Positions 9,398-18,710 of a stretch of 64,000 nucleotides of DNA are shown piece by piece (the stretch's first letter is position 1; each line of letters starts with the position of its first letter). The position numbers were made by a program, and so were the translations under genes. Source of the DNA: Lachnoclostridium phytofermentans ISDg (GTDB lineage: Bacteria; Bacillota; Clostridia; Lachnospirales; Lachnospiraceae); NCBI RefSeq assembly GCF_000018685.1, contig NC_010001.1, positions 2,558,001-2,622,000 on the forward strand, read 5' to 3'. The notes beneath the pieces were generated by a model that saw nothing but the letters and a program-made list of their open reading frames with translations, did no database searches and was not told the origin of the DNA.

Positions 9398-10648
9398 CTA
9401 TCTAATATTATTATCTTCTAACAACTGATGAATCTTTGGAAATGGCTCTAAGCTTCGTTTCAAAATTCCATGAATATAAGCAATTAGGATTCCATAATTC
9501 GTGATTGGAACCATTTTATCAGTAGAATAGGACAGGCGGTATTTCATTTCTCGTTCATTTAACATACAGCCGCCACAATGTACAATAAGCTGATACGTTG
9601 AAAGGTCAGTAGGAAACTCAGAACCACTAGTAAATTCAAAGTCTATATTTTTACCAGTATAATTGTGGATCCAATTAGGAAGTTTCACTGAACCTATATC
9701 ATTACACTGACGATGATGAGTACATCCCTCCGATATTAATACTTTGTCTCCATCTTTTAGAGAATCTAATGTTTTCACGCCTGCAACTAAAGTATCTAAG
9801 TCTCCTTTATATCTGGCAAATAAGATAGAAAAGGAGGTCAGTAAGATATCCTTTGGAGTATCTTCATCAACTTGCTTAAATACCTGGCTATCTGTGATCA
9901 CTAGTTTTGGTTTTTTACCAAGCTGTAATAAAGTTTCTTTTAATTCATGCTCTTTTACAACAATAGCAGTAGCATTAGCATCTAATATATCTCTAATAGT
10001 TTGTTGCTGCGGAAGAATTAAGCGCCCTTTAGGAGCCGCTTTATCAATCGGTACCACCAGAACAACAAAATCAGAAGGAGAGATAAGGTCAGCAACAATA
10101 GGAATCTGCTTTTCTTCGACAGATAAAGCTTCTATCATTTTCGTTTTTAAAAGATCAATATTATCCTTAGTTTTAGCACTTAAATAAATTTCATTGGTGT
10201 TATCATTTTCAGAGGAATCATTTAAGTCAGATTTAGCTTTTTCTGTTGATTCTGCTAAGTCTTTCTTATTATATACAATTAGGTAAGGTAACTTTTTACC
10301 CCTTAAGATGGATATAAACTCTATATCCTCTGATGTTTTTCCTTTTAATGTATCGATTATAACTAATACTAAATTAGTTTTACGAAGCATCTGAAAGCTC
10401 TTTTCCACACGATCTTTCCCAAGAAGACTATCATCATCAAAACCTGGGGTATCGATAAATACAACAGGACCAAGAGGAAGTAGTTCCATCGTTTTTAAAA
10501 CTGGGTCAGTAGTAGTACCAAGGACATCAGATACTATTGCAATATTTTGCCCGGTTAAGGCATTGAGTAGACTTGATTTGCCTGCGTTTCGTTTCCCAAA
10601 GATTCCAATATGGATACGCTCCGCTAGTGGGGTTTCATTTAAACTCAT
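9398..10648 (-). CDS. hydF: [FeFe]-hydrogenase maturation GTPase HydF
   Basis: HydF is the scaffold on which the 2Fe subcluster of [FeFe]-hydrogenase is assembled before transfer to HydA. The GTPase domain has G1 GKRNAGKSS, G3 DTPGFDD and G4 NKKD. The middle part is the dimerisation domain, and the C-terminal cluster-binding domain has the family's CxH (in CTHHRQC) and HCGGC. The frame is open for 39 codons further upstream, but ATG 10648 has GGAG at the right spacing and gives the family-typical start MSLNETP; 416 residues. It is last in a hydE-hydG-hydF order; the hydG-hydF gap holds a copy of the dispersed hairpin repeat. Confidence 0.93.
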   Translation of the reverse strand: MSLNETPLAERIHIGIFGKRNAGKSSLLNALTGQNIAIVSDVLGTTTDPVLKTMELLPLGPVVFIDTPGFDDDSLLGKDRVEKSFQMLRKTNLVLVIIDTLKGKTSEDIEFISILRGKKLPYLIVYNKKDLAESTEKAKSDLNDSSENDNTNEIYLSAKTKDNIDLLKTKMIEALSVEEKQIPIVADLISPSDFVVLVVPIDKAAPKGRLILPQQQTIRDILDANATAIVVKEHELKETLLQLGKKPKLVITDSQVFKQVDEDTPKDILLTSFSILFARYKGDLDTLVAGVKTLDSLKDGDKVLISEGCTHHRQCNDIGSVKLPNWIHNYTGKNIDFEFTSGSEFPTDLSTYQLIVHCGGCMLNEREMKYRLSYSTDKMVPITNYGILIAYIHGILKRSLEPFPKIHQLLEDNNIR

Positions 10649-10689
10649 GATGTTCTCCATTCTGCGCATATCATTGTGCATTATATTAG

Positions 10690-10765
10690 TGACAAGGAAA
10701 AGATCATATAATATAAGATCATAGCAAAAAGTATACTTCGCAAACTTCTCCTTGTCATGAATCAT
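10690..10765 (+). repeat. dispersed hairpin element, copy 1
   Basis: The core at 10724-10765 reads AAAAGTATACTTCGC then AACTTCTCCTTGTCATGAA. Unlike the other copies it has a distant left arm: TGACAAGGA (10690-10698) pairs with TCCTTGTCA (10749-10757). It lies between hydG and hydF. Confidence 0.6.
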
Positions 10766-10773
10766 AGGTTCTC

Positions 10774-12192
10774 TTAGAAACGAAAATCTCTTGAACCAAG
10801 AGTGATTGACATTAAATTATCCTTAGCAATTTGTTTTACTTTTTCATTTGGAATCTTTGCTAATTCTGTCTCAATGAGTTGATTACCTACTTCTCTAGTT
10901 TCCTCATCTGCATAATCCATTAAGAATTCCTTTAACGTCATTAGTGCATTTGGAAGGCAGCAGTTAGCGATTTGTCCACTCTTACAAAGACTCATAAAAC
11001 GATCTCCGGTACGACCTTCTCTGTAACATGCAGTACAAAAACTTGGGATAAATCCAAGTTCCATTAACCATTTTACGACTTGCCCTAATGGACGCTGGTC
11101 GATAACATCAAACTGTTCAGATTTATCATCCTCTTCTTCTGAATGAACATAACCTCCAACACTTGTTTTGGAACCTCCGCTAATCTGAGATACTCCAAGT
11201 TGTAACACACGTTCACGAGTTTTTTTACTTTCTCTGGTAGATACAATCATGCCGGTATAAGGAACCGAGATACGAATACAAGCAACAATTTTAGCAAATA
11301 CATCATCATTGATGCCATTGGAAAAGCTATTTGGATCGATATCATCAGCTGGACGGATTCGTGGAACACTTATAGTATGAGGTCCCACACCGTATACTTC
11401 TTCAAGATGTTCTGCATGCATTAAAAGACCAGCAAACTCATAGCGATAGCGCTCTAAGCCGAATAAAACACCAAGGCCTACATCATCAATACCACCTTGC
11501 ATCGCACGATCCATTGCCTCTGTATGATAAGCATAATCATGCTTAGGACCAGTTGGGTGAAGGGCTTCATAACTTTCTTTGTGATAGGTCTCTTGAAACA
11601 AGATATAAGTACCAATGCCAGCATCATGAAGCTTTTTATAGTTTTCTACAGTAGTAGCAGCAATATTTACATTAACTCGTCTAATTGCTCCATTCTTATG
11701 TTTGATAGAGTAAATGGTGTTTATACTCTCTAAGATATATTCAATAGGGTTATTGATTGGATCTTCCCCAGTTTCTAAGGCTAATCTTTTATGACCCATA
11801 TCTTGAAGTGCAATAACTTCTTCTCGGATTTCCTCTTGTGTTAATTTCTTTCTAGCTATGTGTTTATTTTTTAAATGATATGGACAGTATACACATCCGT
11901 TGATACAATAGTTTGAAAGATATAATGGAGCAAACATAACAATACGATTACCATAAAAATCTTCCTTAAGTTGTTTCGCTAAAGCATAGATTTCTTCATT
12001 TTTCTCTGGAATATCACAGTCTAAAAGAACAGCTGCTTCGCGGTGGGATAATCCTTTTTTTAGTCTTGCTTTATTTAATATCTCATCGATTAATTCTTCA
12101 TTATGTTTATTCTTTTCTGCATATTCTAATGTTTCTAAGATTTCCTCATTAGAAATAAATTCTTCTGCCTTTTTTGATTGTTTATTATACAT
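10774..12192 (-). CDS. hydG: [FeFe]-hydrogenase maturation radical SAM enzyme HydG
   Basis: HydG cleaves tyrosine to make the CO and CN ligands of the H-cluster. The radical-SAM CX3CX2C motif is in SNYCINGCVYCPYH. The C-terminal auxiliary-cluster motif CX2CX22C is visible as CTAC and the later CC in ANCCLPN. The length of 472 residues fits the family. The start at 12192 has GGGAGG correctly spaced; the open frame extends eight codons further but without a better site. The start overlaps the hydE stop by 8 bp, so translation is likely coupled. Confidence 0.95.
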   Translation of the reverse strand: MYNKQSKKAEEFISNEEILETLEYAEKNKHNEELIDEILNKARLKKGLSHREAAVLLDCDIPEKNEEIYALAKQLKEDFYGNRIVMFAPLYLSNYCINGCVYCPYHLKNKHIARKKLTQEEIREEVIALQDMGHKRLALETGEDPINNPIEYILESINTIYSIKHKNGAIRRVNVNIAATTVENYKKLHDAGIGTYILFQETYHKESYEALHPTGPKHDYAYHTEAMDRAMQGGIDDVGLGVLFGLERYRYEFAGLLMHAEHLEEVYGVGPHTISVPRIRPADDIDPNSFSNGINDDVFAKIVACIRISVPYTGMIVSTRESKKTRERVLQLGVSQISGGSKTSVGGYVHSEEEDDKSEQFDVIDQRPLGQVVKWLMELGFIPSFCTACYREGRTGDRFMSLCKSGQIANCCLPNALMTLKEFLMDYADEETREVGNQLIETELAKIPNEKVKQIAKDNLMSITLGSRDFRF

Positions 12193-13303
12193 AGCATTTT
12201 CCTCCCTTATAATCACCTCGGTCTACTGCAATCTCATAACCGATTTTATTCATACGACGTTCCATACAGAAACGACATTCTGCGGCCTCATCACCAGTAC
12301 AGATTTTATTATCATAGAGCATATATTTGCTTCTAACTTCCCTTGGTGAGAGATTAGGCATAACTACATTGGCTCCTGCAAGGATTCCTTTTTCACGGCC
12401 TAAAGGATGAATCGTTCCAAGCGCTGTTGTTGATGGAAGCAGAGCATTAGGAAACATTAATCGTAGGATTCCTATTAAGTATAAGGTGAGTTCTAAAGTT
12501 CCAGCAGATTCACTTGCAAAAGGAGTGTCTTTATGTGGAATAAATGGGCCAATACCAACCATGTGTGGTTGTAACTCATGTAAAAATAGTAGATCTTCTA
12601 TCAGGTTTTCCGGTTTTTGATACGGGGAACCTACCATAAAACCACTGCCTACTTGATAACCAATGGACTTTAAATCCCAGAGACAGCGCTTTCGATTCGA
12701 AAGAGTAAGATTGCTTGGATGTAGTTTTTGATAGTGCTCCTCACTAGCAGTTTCGTGTCGCAGAAGATAACGATCTGCACCAGCTTGGTAATACGATAAG
12801 TAACTATCATAGCTTCGTTCTCCAATCGAGAGAGTAATGGCACAGTCGGAATAATCACGTTTTATCCTAGAAATTAAATTGCAGATAAAGTCATCCTTAT
12901 AGTAGCCATCCTCACCACCTTGTAAGACATAGGTACGAAATCCAAGCTCATAGCCTATTTCACATGCACTTAGAATTTCGTCTTCCAATAACCGATAACG
13001 TTCTGCATTAGCGTTACTTTTTCTAATACCACAGTAAAAGCAATCATTTTTACAAAAGTTAGTAAATTCAATTAATCCTCGAATATAGACACTATTTCCG
13101 TATATTTTTTGGCGCACTTCACGCGCTAAAGAGAATAAATACTCACTGATTTCTTCTGAGGATTGCTTTAGTAAGGTAAGAAATTCTTCCTTGCTTAATA
13201 GATTGTCTTGTTTCAGCTTATTAACTAGTAATTTTTGTTCTTCAAAAAGAGTGGTGCTAGGAGATTTAATCAATGAATCAATCCCTTCCTTTCTCGCACT
13301 CAT
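12185..13303 (-). CDS. hydE: [FeFe]-hydrogenase maturation radical SAM enzyme HydE
   Basis: HydE is the second radical SAM maturase of the H-cluster and acts with HydG and HydF. The CX3CX2C motif is in TNFCKNDCFYCGIR, and a C-terminal CxxC-type cluster is suggested by CTGDEAAECRFC. From ATG 13303 it has 372 residues. A GTG at 13330 is in frame and has GGAAG, but 13 bases away, so the start is not certain. It is first in the hydEGF operon. The roughly 410-base leader upstream contains an intrinsic terminator and a predicted three-way junction. No hydrogenase structural gene is in the window. Confidence 0.93.
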   Translation of the reverse strand: MSARKEGIDSLIKSPSTTLFEEQKLLVNKLKQDNLLSKEEFLTLLKQSSEEISEYLFSLAREVRQKIYGNSVYIRGLIEFTNFCKNDCFYCGIRKSNANAERYRLLEDEILSACEIGYELGFRTYVLQGGEDGYYKDDFICNLISRIKRDYSDCAITLSIGERSYDSYLSYYQAGADRYLLRHETASEEHYQKLHPSNLTLSNRKRCLWDLKSIGYQVGSGFMVGSPYQKPENLIEDLLFLHELQPHMVGIGPFIPHKDTPFASESAGTLELTLYLIGILRLMFPNALLPSTTALGTIHPLGREKGILAGANVVMPNLSPREVRSKYMLYDNKICTGDEAAECRFCMERRMNKIGYEIAVDRGDYKGGKCYV

Positions 13304-13416
13304 CCTTAGGAAAGAAGAGGAAGCTAACACGATGAGACAGTAGCTTCCAATTGTTATAAAAATAACAATTGCATATAATGTGCATCCTACATAGATTAGT
13401 TAAACTAGAAGTCAAC

Positions 13417-13453
13417 GCAGATATTCCCACTTGTCTACAAGCAAGTTATCCGC
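13417..13453. other. hairpin with internal loop in the hydE leader
   Basis: ACTTG (13429-13433) pairs with CAAGT (13442-13446), and GATA pairs with TATC below it, extended by GC/GC. It lies between the three-way junction and the hydE start and may be part of the same structured leader. Confidence 0.4.
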
Positions 13454-13470
13454 TTACGCTACCAGCTCTA

Positions 13471-13524
13471 CCTCATCGCCACTACGTGGCATTTTAAAAC
13501 AGGGAAGTCCCTTCCCTGATGAGG
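13471..13524 (-). ncRNA. candidate structured RNA: compact three-way junction in the hydE leader
   Basis: CCTCATC (13471-13477) pairs perfectly with GATGAGG (13518-13524). It encloses two contiguous hairpins: GCCAC-TAC-GTGGC (13478-13490) and AGGGAA-GTCCC-TTCCCT (13501-13517), joined by ATTTTAAAAC. All 54 bases are used without gaps, which is unlikely by chance in AT-rich intergenic DNA. The strand is inferred from the minus-strand promoter and terminator just upstream of it in the hydE direction. I do not recognise it as a known riboswitch class. Confidence 0.5.
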
Positions 13525-13532
13525 TTAAATTA

Positions 13533-13559
13533 AAAAAGGCGCCTTTTGGTAAAAGGCGC
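13533..13559 (-). terminator. intrinsic terminator inside the hydE leader
   Basis: Read on the minus strand: GCGCCTTTT, a three-base loop, AAAAGGCGC, then C and six T. The 9-bp perfect stem and T run make a strong terminator oriented towards hydE. It lies about 155 bases after a minus-strand promoter. AAAGGC at 13591-13596 (minus strand) can pair with GCCTTT of the terminator's 5' arm, so an antiterminator alternative is possible. Confidence 0.75.
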
Positions 13560-13721
13560 ACGAAAAAAACGTAGTATGTACGATTTGTCAGCCTTTCCCC
13601 GCAGAATTCATTAAGATATGAGATTCTTAGGATGTTAGTGCATATCATTTAATTAGGTTGTTTTCCTGGCAGAACGGATCTTAACAGGTCAACAGACAAC
13701 ATGAGGTTATATACGTTTTTC

Positions 13722-13750
13722 ATTATAAAATAATTGATTCATCTTTACAA
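13722..13750 (-). promoter_or_regulatory. promoter for the hydE leader (minus strand)
   Basis: On the minus strand, TTGTAA (complement of 13745-13750) and TATAAT (complement of 13722-13727) are 17 bp apart, a good SigA-type promoter pointing to hydE. Transcription would start near 13714. Confidence 0.6.
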
Positions 13751-13810
13751 TAGTAATATTGATACTAATAGTAAAATTGCTTATTACTTAGTTACCACAG
13801 ATTTCTTCGA

Positions 13811-13839
13811 TTGTCAAAACTTCTATAATGTGATAAAAT
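13811..13839 (+). promoter_or_regulatory. promoter for the H-NOX chemoreceptor
   Basis: TTGTCA (13811-13816) and TAAAAT (13834-13839) with a 17-bp spacer, 40 bp before the ATG, which has AAAGGAG as ribosome binding site. It is divergent from the hydE promoter. Confidence 0.6.
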
Positions 13840-13879
13840 ATGATAATATTATTCAAAATGTTACAAAGGAGCTGTAAAT

Positions 13880-15673
13880 ATGAAAGGAACTGTTGTTTCA
13901 TCATGGATAGAATCATGTCGAAAGTTGTTTGGAAGTGAAGTTGTCGATTCCGCACTTAAGGCATATGCTATTCCTACTAATTATATCTTTTCACCTTTGG
14001 AAGATGTAGAAGATAAAACCGCAATGGGAGTTGTGGAGCATATCGGTAACTCTGTCGGTAAAGATAAAGATGAGATTTGGGTTATTATGGGCGAAGAGAA
14101 TATAAAAACCTTTAGTACTCTTTATCCTGGATTCTTTCGTCACGAATCTGCATATCAATTTTTAAAGTCGATGAATGATGTTCATATCATCGTTATGAAA
14201 AGATTTAAAGGAGCTACGCCTCCGACTCTGGATGTTACACCGATATCATCTCATGAGATTTATTTTACATACCGCTCTAAAAGAGGGATGGGAAGTTACT
14301 TAAAAGGATTAATACACGGTGTTGCCAATTATTTTAATGAAAAGATCGAAGTGGAAGAGGTAACGAGATCACAGGATGAAATTAAATTGAAATTAACTTT
14401 TGAAGCAGAAATTCAATATATTAAGAAATTTCATTTTAATAGAGTCTTTTCCTTTGGTGTTTTAAAATCTGTAACTTTAAAAGTAACCATTTTAAATACG
14501 ATTTTAGTTACTCTTGCCAGTGTATTTCTTCTTGATGATGTTGCGAAAGCCTTAATCCTAGGTGGCGTTACTTTAATCTCGACGTTACTTACCTCTGCAG
14601 TATTTAATCGACCTAGAAAGTTTATCTTGAAAGAATTAGAGAAACTTGGTCAAAGAAATATGATTGAGACAACTGTGATTAAGTCCAAAGACGAATATGA
14701 ATCTTATATGCGCGAAATTAATAAGATTAAACAAAATATTCAAAAAGACTTTATTGGCTTTCATTCCATCGTGGATGAGATGTTTACCTTTAATCAGTCT
14801 GTATCAGAGATTTCTAAAACAATGCAATCTACCTCAAATGATATTACACATGTCTTAGATGAAGTAGCTAATGCAGCTATCACCCAAGCAAGTGATACAG
14901 AAAGAGCTGTTAATGTACTTGATGATAGTATCAGAAGTATATCAAAAGTATCTGATAAGAGTCAGGAAAACAAAGGACAAATCGAACTTGCAGTTACTGA
15001 TATTGAAGGAAGTTTTACTAATGTAGAGCGCACTGCAGCTGAAATTAATAACGTACTTAATAAATTTAATGGTATCAAAAACAGCGGTTATGATTTACAA
15101 GAAAATGCGAAGGATATTACCAATATCGTGTCGATTGTATCAAGTATCGCAAATCAAACAAATTTATTAGCGTTAAATGCATCCATTGAAGCTGCAAGAG
15201 CAGGAGATGCTGGAAAAGGTTTTGCAGTAGTTGCGGAAGAGGTTCGAAAACTTTCAGAAGAAACCAATTCAGCAGTACGAAAAATTAATGAGAGTTTAAC
15301 AGGGTTCTTAGAAAGCATCGATGAAATCGTTCAAAATATTGATGTTCAGTATGGAGTTCTTGAAGGTGAAAACACAAAATTGTCTGTAGCAGTAGATACT
15401 TCCAGTCAATCAAATCAGCATCTCAAGAATGTATCGGATGAGATGGTTCAGAATTCTGTACAATTAAAGAGTGAAGTACAAAATATATCTTCCTTGTTTG
15501 AGAATATAGAAAACTTAGCAGCTATCGCTGAAGAAAATTCTGCCTCCACTCAAGAAGCAAACAGCAATGTCACTATTTATGTTGACCAAATTAAGGACCT
15601 TACTCATTTAATTAAAGTATTTGACAATATGATTGTTAACTTTAAGGAAGACTTGGATAAATATCTGCTATAA
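13880..15673 (+). CDS. methyl-accepting chemotaxis protein with N-terminal H-NOX heme sensor
   Basis: A 597-residue chemoreceptor. Residues 1 to about 180 are an H-NOX (heme NO/oxygen binding) domain: proximal heme ligand H102 in DVHIIVMK, and the YxSxR heme-propionate motif as Y131, S133, R135. The distal residues W9, N74 and Y140 match the numbering of the oxygen-binding H-NOX of Thermoanaerobacter tengcongensis, so O2 binding is predicted rather than NO-only sensing. Two membrane helices follow (about 195-250), then a long signalling coiled coil whose hairpin tip reads [19 protein letters not shown]. It should steer CheA in response to oxygen or NO. Confidence 0.93.
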   Translation: MKGTVVSSWIESCRKLFGSEVVDSALKAYAIPTNYIFSPLEDVEDKTAMGVVEHIGNSVGKDKDEIWVIMGEENIKTFSTLYPGFFRHESAYQFLKSMNDVHIIVMKRFKGATPPTLDVTPISSHEIYFTYRSKRGMGSYLKGLIHGVANYFNEKIEVEEVTRSQDEIKLKLTFEAEIQYIKKFHFNRVFSFGVLKSVTLKVTILNTILVTLASVFLLDDVAKALILGGVTLISTLLTSAVFNRPRKFILKELEKLGQRNMIETTVIKSKDEYESYMREINKIKQNIQKDFIGFHSIVDEMFTFNQSVSEISKTMQSTSNDITHVLDEVANAAITQASDTERAVNVLDDSIRSISKVSDKSQENKGQIELAVTDIEGSFTNVERTAAEINNVLNKFNGIKNSGYDLQENAKDITNIVSIVSSIANQTNLLALNASIEAARAGDAGKGFAVVAEEVRKLSEETNSAVRKINESLTGFLESIDEIVQNIDVQYGVLEGENTKLSVAVDTSSQSNQHLKNVSDEMVQNSVQLKSEVQNISSLFENIENLAAIAEENSASTQEANSNVTIYVDQIKDLTHLIKVFDNMIVNFKEDLDKYLL

Positions 15674-15695
15674 TTTTTAAAAGTAGATAAATAAA

Positions 15696-15734
15696 GAAAA
15701 GTACACTTCGCTAACTTTTCATTGTTATGAATAA
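15696..15734 (+). repeat. dispersed hairpin element, copy 2
   Basis: GAAAAGT (15696-15702) pairs with ACTTTTC (15714-15720) around ACACTTCGCTA; followed by ATTGTTATGAATAA. Confidence 0.7.
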
Positions 15735-15751
15735 CCAATATAAAATTTAAG

Positions 15752-15797
15752 AGCTTTCTCTTATAGTATCATAAACTATGAGTGAAAGCTTTTTTTA
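15752..15797 (+). terminator. intrinsic terminator after the chemoreceptor
   Basis: AGCTTTC pairs with GAAAGCT, extended by ATAGT/ACTAT, then seven T. Confidence 0.8.
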
Positions 15798-15817
15798 TTG
15801 AAATTTTATTTTAAATA

Positions 15818-15856
15818 GAATAAGCAACTCTGCTAGCTTTTCCTTGTCATGGATTA
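15818..15856 (+). repeat. dispersed hairpin element, copy 3
   Basis: AAGCAACTCTGCTAGCTTTT then CCTTGTCATGGATTA; a partly decayed hairpin, but the right-hand half matches the family well. Confidence 0.6.
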
Positions 15857-16439
15857 GAGCAGCTACTAATAGAGCTCTTTGTCAAGTATTATAGATCCAA
15901 CTAATGACATGTCCCCACCTTAAAAGATGGGCGTATTCTTGTAAGTATACAGATAATACTGTATACTTTGGATTGATATGGAAATAATCTACCAAGCATA
16001 TAAAATAATACGAATCCGCTAGAAAAAAATTACTAATATAAGATGATTCCATAGAAAAATACTCAGAAAGAAAAATGCAAACAACTTAATCTATGTCTGT
16101 TCACCATCATTGACCCAGACGGTCATTTTATAGGTACAGAAAGAGTCTAGTTAAAAAACATATAAAGGTTTAATAATGGTAATGTAATATTTGTAAAACA
16201 ATCTTAAATATTGTGACATATCATTATCATGATTCTTGATTACTTTTAGACTTGTTATAATAAGGAATACTGTGGGATTAGCCAACCTATTAATAACAGT
16301 TGTTCCAGTTTACATTACGTTACATCTTTTTTAGATATAAAAGCATAAAGAAATAGAAATGTACAGTTTTCACTATGTAGCACCTGTTTATTATTGAACA
16401 GTTTGTGCTATACATAAAACCGCACAGAAAAGAGGAAAA
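15857..16439. other. leader region of the first PQQ-like gene, no gene seen
   Basis: No convincing ORF. From about 16170 it is a diverged copy of the region before the second PQQ-like gene (around 18180-18710). A TATAAT at 16256-16261 is kept, but about 75 bp upstream of it are missing relative to that second copy, including the -35 box and the two ACTTATAAGT repeats. Confidence 0.6.
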
Positions 16440-18149
16440 ATGAGAGTGCTGAATAAAAAAATTTTATCAATATGTAGAAGAGGACTAACTATTGTTAAGT
16501 CAGTTTTCAGATCCAAGGGAAAATTAAAGAATCTCACTTATGGAGAGAAATCTATGGTTGAGGTATTTAATATTCCAAACTATACCTTAGAACAAAAGTT
16601 ATTAGAATCTGGAAAACCAATGACTAGTGATACAACAAGGCAAGAGCTATTTGGTTTTCAGAGTGATTTAATGGTGGATGATCAGATTATTTCGGATTAT
16701 ATGCGAGATGAAGTAATAGATTTTAGTGGTGGAAATTATACTGCTATGGAAGGCATTATTACTTTCCGTGGAAATAATTACCGTAATAGTGCAGTATTTG
16801 GTACTGCTCATATTGTTGATAAAAAATTTGATCGTTCCAAGACATGGAATATTGACACAGGTAAGTTAAAGAAAACAGTATCCAGCAAAGGTTATTGGCT
16901 AGGAAGCTGTTGGACTGGACAACCTCTGATTGTTCGCTGGAAAGATGAGACACGCAAAGAGATGAACATGTATGAGGATAAAAAGAACAAAGAAGGACTT
17001 GTCGAAGTTATCTATTCCACAGCGGATGGTTACATTTACTTTTTAGATTTAGATGATGGTAAGCCAACGAGAGATAAGATATATCTTGGATTTCCAATCA
17101 AAGGAACCGGAAGTATATATCCGTCTGAAGTTCCTCTTTATTTTGCAGGAGCTGGTGACTCTATGGGAGAAGACTGTGCAAGAACCTTTATCGTAGACTT
17201 AATTCAGGGCAAAGTAATCTATGAATATGGTTATGACGATGAATTTTCTTTAAGAACTGACAACAATAAATTTCATGGTTACGATTCTTCTCCGCTTATC
17301 GATGTTGCAACTGATACAGTAATACAGCCAGGTGAGAATGGAATTATATATACTATGAAGCTCAATACACAGTATGATGGTAAGAGTGTTTCCATTAACC
17401 CAGAGAAACCAGTGAAATGGCGTTACACTACAGATAGAAGTAGAGATGACCACTATTGGCTTGGTATGGAGTCTTCTGCGTCAATTTGGAAAGGATTCTT
17501 ATACATTACAGATAATTGTGGTGACATGTTTTGTATTGATTTAAATACAATGGAAGTCGTCTGGGTACAAGATACACTAGATGATACTAACGCATCTCCA
17601 GTATTAGAAGAAAGTATGGAAGATGGAACAGCATATCTATATATATCAACCTCTCTTCATTTTACAGCAAATGAAAAGCAAGAAGGTGATATTCCTCTTT
17701 TAAAAGTGAACGCTGCTACCGGAGAAATTGTTTGGAAACGTAGTTATCCATGTAAAACAGTTGCTGGTGTATCTGGTGGTGTACAAGCAACAGCTTTATT
17801 AGGAGATAAAAAGTTATCTGGCCTTGTTTATTTTGTAGTCGCTAGAACCGGTGGAAAAGATTCTGGAAAATTAGTTGCACTTAATAAATATACGGGTGAA
17901 ACCGTATGGAGTGTTGATATGACAAATTACGGTTGGTCTAGCCCAATTGCACTATATGATAAAGATGAGAATGGATATGTAATCCTTTGTGATTCTACAG
18001 GAAATATGTATATGGTGGATGGCTTATCAGGAAAATTATATGATACGATTAATTTAGGTAAAATTATTGAGGCTTCACCTGCTGCCTTTGATAATACAAT
18101 CGTTGTTGGTACCAAAGGACAAAAAATATATGGTATTACTGTAAAATAA
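16440..18149 (+). CDS. PQQ-like beta-propeller protein, copy with lost lipoprotein signal
   Basis: A 569-residue protein with the WxxxxxG-type repeats of PQQ/pyrrolo-quinoline-like beta-propellers (for example ENGIIYTMKLN, GDMFCIDLNTMEVVW, GKLVALNKYTGETVWS). Such propellers bind proteins or ligands; no enzyme function is evident. It is a close paralogue of the lipoprotein at 18711. The first 25 residues differ sharply: here the hydrophobic core is broken by charged residues (ICRRGLTIVKSVFRSKG) and the lipobox Cys is gone, so it should stay in the cytoplasm or not be made usefully. Its upstream region has also lost promoter elements. It may be decaying although the frame is intact. Confidence 0.8.
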   Translation: MRVLNKKILSICRRGLTIVKSVFRSKGKLKNLTYGEKSMVEVFNIPNYTLEQKLLESGKPMTSDTTRQELFGFQSDLMVDDQIISDYMRDEVIDFSGGNYTAMEGIITFRGNNYRNSAVFGTAHIVDKKFDRSKTWNIDTGKLKKTVSSKGYWLGSCWTGQPLIVRWKDETRKEMNMYEDKKNKEGLVEVIYSTADGYIYFLDLDDGKPTRDKIYLGFPIKGTGSIYPSEVPLYFAGAGDSMGEDCARTFIVDLIQGKVIYEYGYDDEFSLRTDNNKFHGYDSSPLIDVATDTVIQPGENGIIYTMKLNTQYDGKSVSINPEKPVKWRYTTDRSRDDHYWLGMESSASIWKGFLYITDNCGDMFCIDLNTMEVVWVQDTLDDTNASPVLEESMEDGTAYLYISTSLHFTANEKQEGDIPLLKVNAATGEIVWKRSYPCKTVAGVSGGVQATALLGDKKLSGLVYFVVARTGGKDSGKLVALNKYTGETVWSVDMTNYGWSSPIALYDKDENGYVILCDSTGNMYMVDGLSGKLYDTINLGKIIEASPAAFDNTIVVGTKGQKIYGITVK

Positions 18150-18253
18150 ATATCGCGTAGAAGGTAAAAGGGTTATAATGGTAATGTAATATTTGTAAGA
18201 CAATCTTAAATTTTGTGACATATCATTACCTTGAATTTTGATTATTCTTAAAA

Positions 18254-18325
18254 CTTATAAGTAAATATTAAGACTTATAAGTAAATGTTAAACGGTTGTA
18301 CTTTTTCTTATCCCTTGTTATAATA
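18254..18325 (+). promoter_or_regulatory. promoter with two palindromic upstream repeats
   Basis: TTGTAC (18297-18302) and TATAAT (18320-18325) are 17 bp apart. Just upstream, the palindrome ACTTATAAGT occurs at 18254-18263 and 18274-18283, exactly 20 bp apart within a 20-bp tandem duplication. Two half-turn-matched palindromes directly before a -35 box look like an operator pair. Transcription from here leaves a leader of about 380 bases before the lipoprotein gene. Confidence 0.6.
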
Positions 18326-18710
18326 AGGAATACTGTAAAAGTAGGAATCACCTAACCTATTAATAACAGTTGTTCATTATGGAAACTTAGTATTATGGGA
18401 GGTACACAAAATGTAAATTAATTAATGCTCTTTTACCAATCTACACAAAAGATATAATTCTAGAAATATGTATGGATATAAAGGACTATAGGAACCATTC
18501 AGTTTTGTCGCCGGAGGCGGAGGTCAGGGACTTTTCCGATTTGATTGGGGTGCAGCAGATAGCTTTTCATCTGTTGTTTACGATACATTACATCAATTTC
18601 AGATATAGAAGCAAGAAAGAAATAAAAATGTACAGTTTTCACTGTGTAGCGCTTATTTTGCTATAACAAACAGTTGTATTATAAAAAAACTGCACAGAAA
18701 AGAGGAAGAA
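18326..18710. other. long leader of the lipoprotein gene, no gene seen
   Basis: It holds a GC-rich patch at about 18508-18558 unlike its surroundings, and a ribosome binding site followed at once by ATG-TAA (about 18395-18415). The part from 18548 on recurs before the decayed third copy at about 21410, so the leader was duplicated together with the gene. Confidence 0.5.

Noticed and set aside
9744..10187. A 147-codon ORF opposite hydF
   Set aside because: It is antisense to a well-supported conserved gene and has Ser/Thr/Lys-rich shadow composition.
13454..13648. A 64-codon ORF on the minus strand before hydE
   Set aside because: It covers the terminator and three-way junction, lacks a ribosome site and has no protein-like composition; RNA structure explains the region better.
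13331..13720. Known riboswitch or tmRNA/SRP/6S RNA
   Set aside because: None of the consensus blocks I can recall for common riboswitches or housekeeping RNAs fit, so I report only an unclassified structure.
18472..18666. A 64-codon plus-strand ORF before the propeller lipoprotein gene
   Set aside because: It lies in a duplicated leader, has no ribosome site and is not kept open in the other leader copies.
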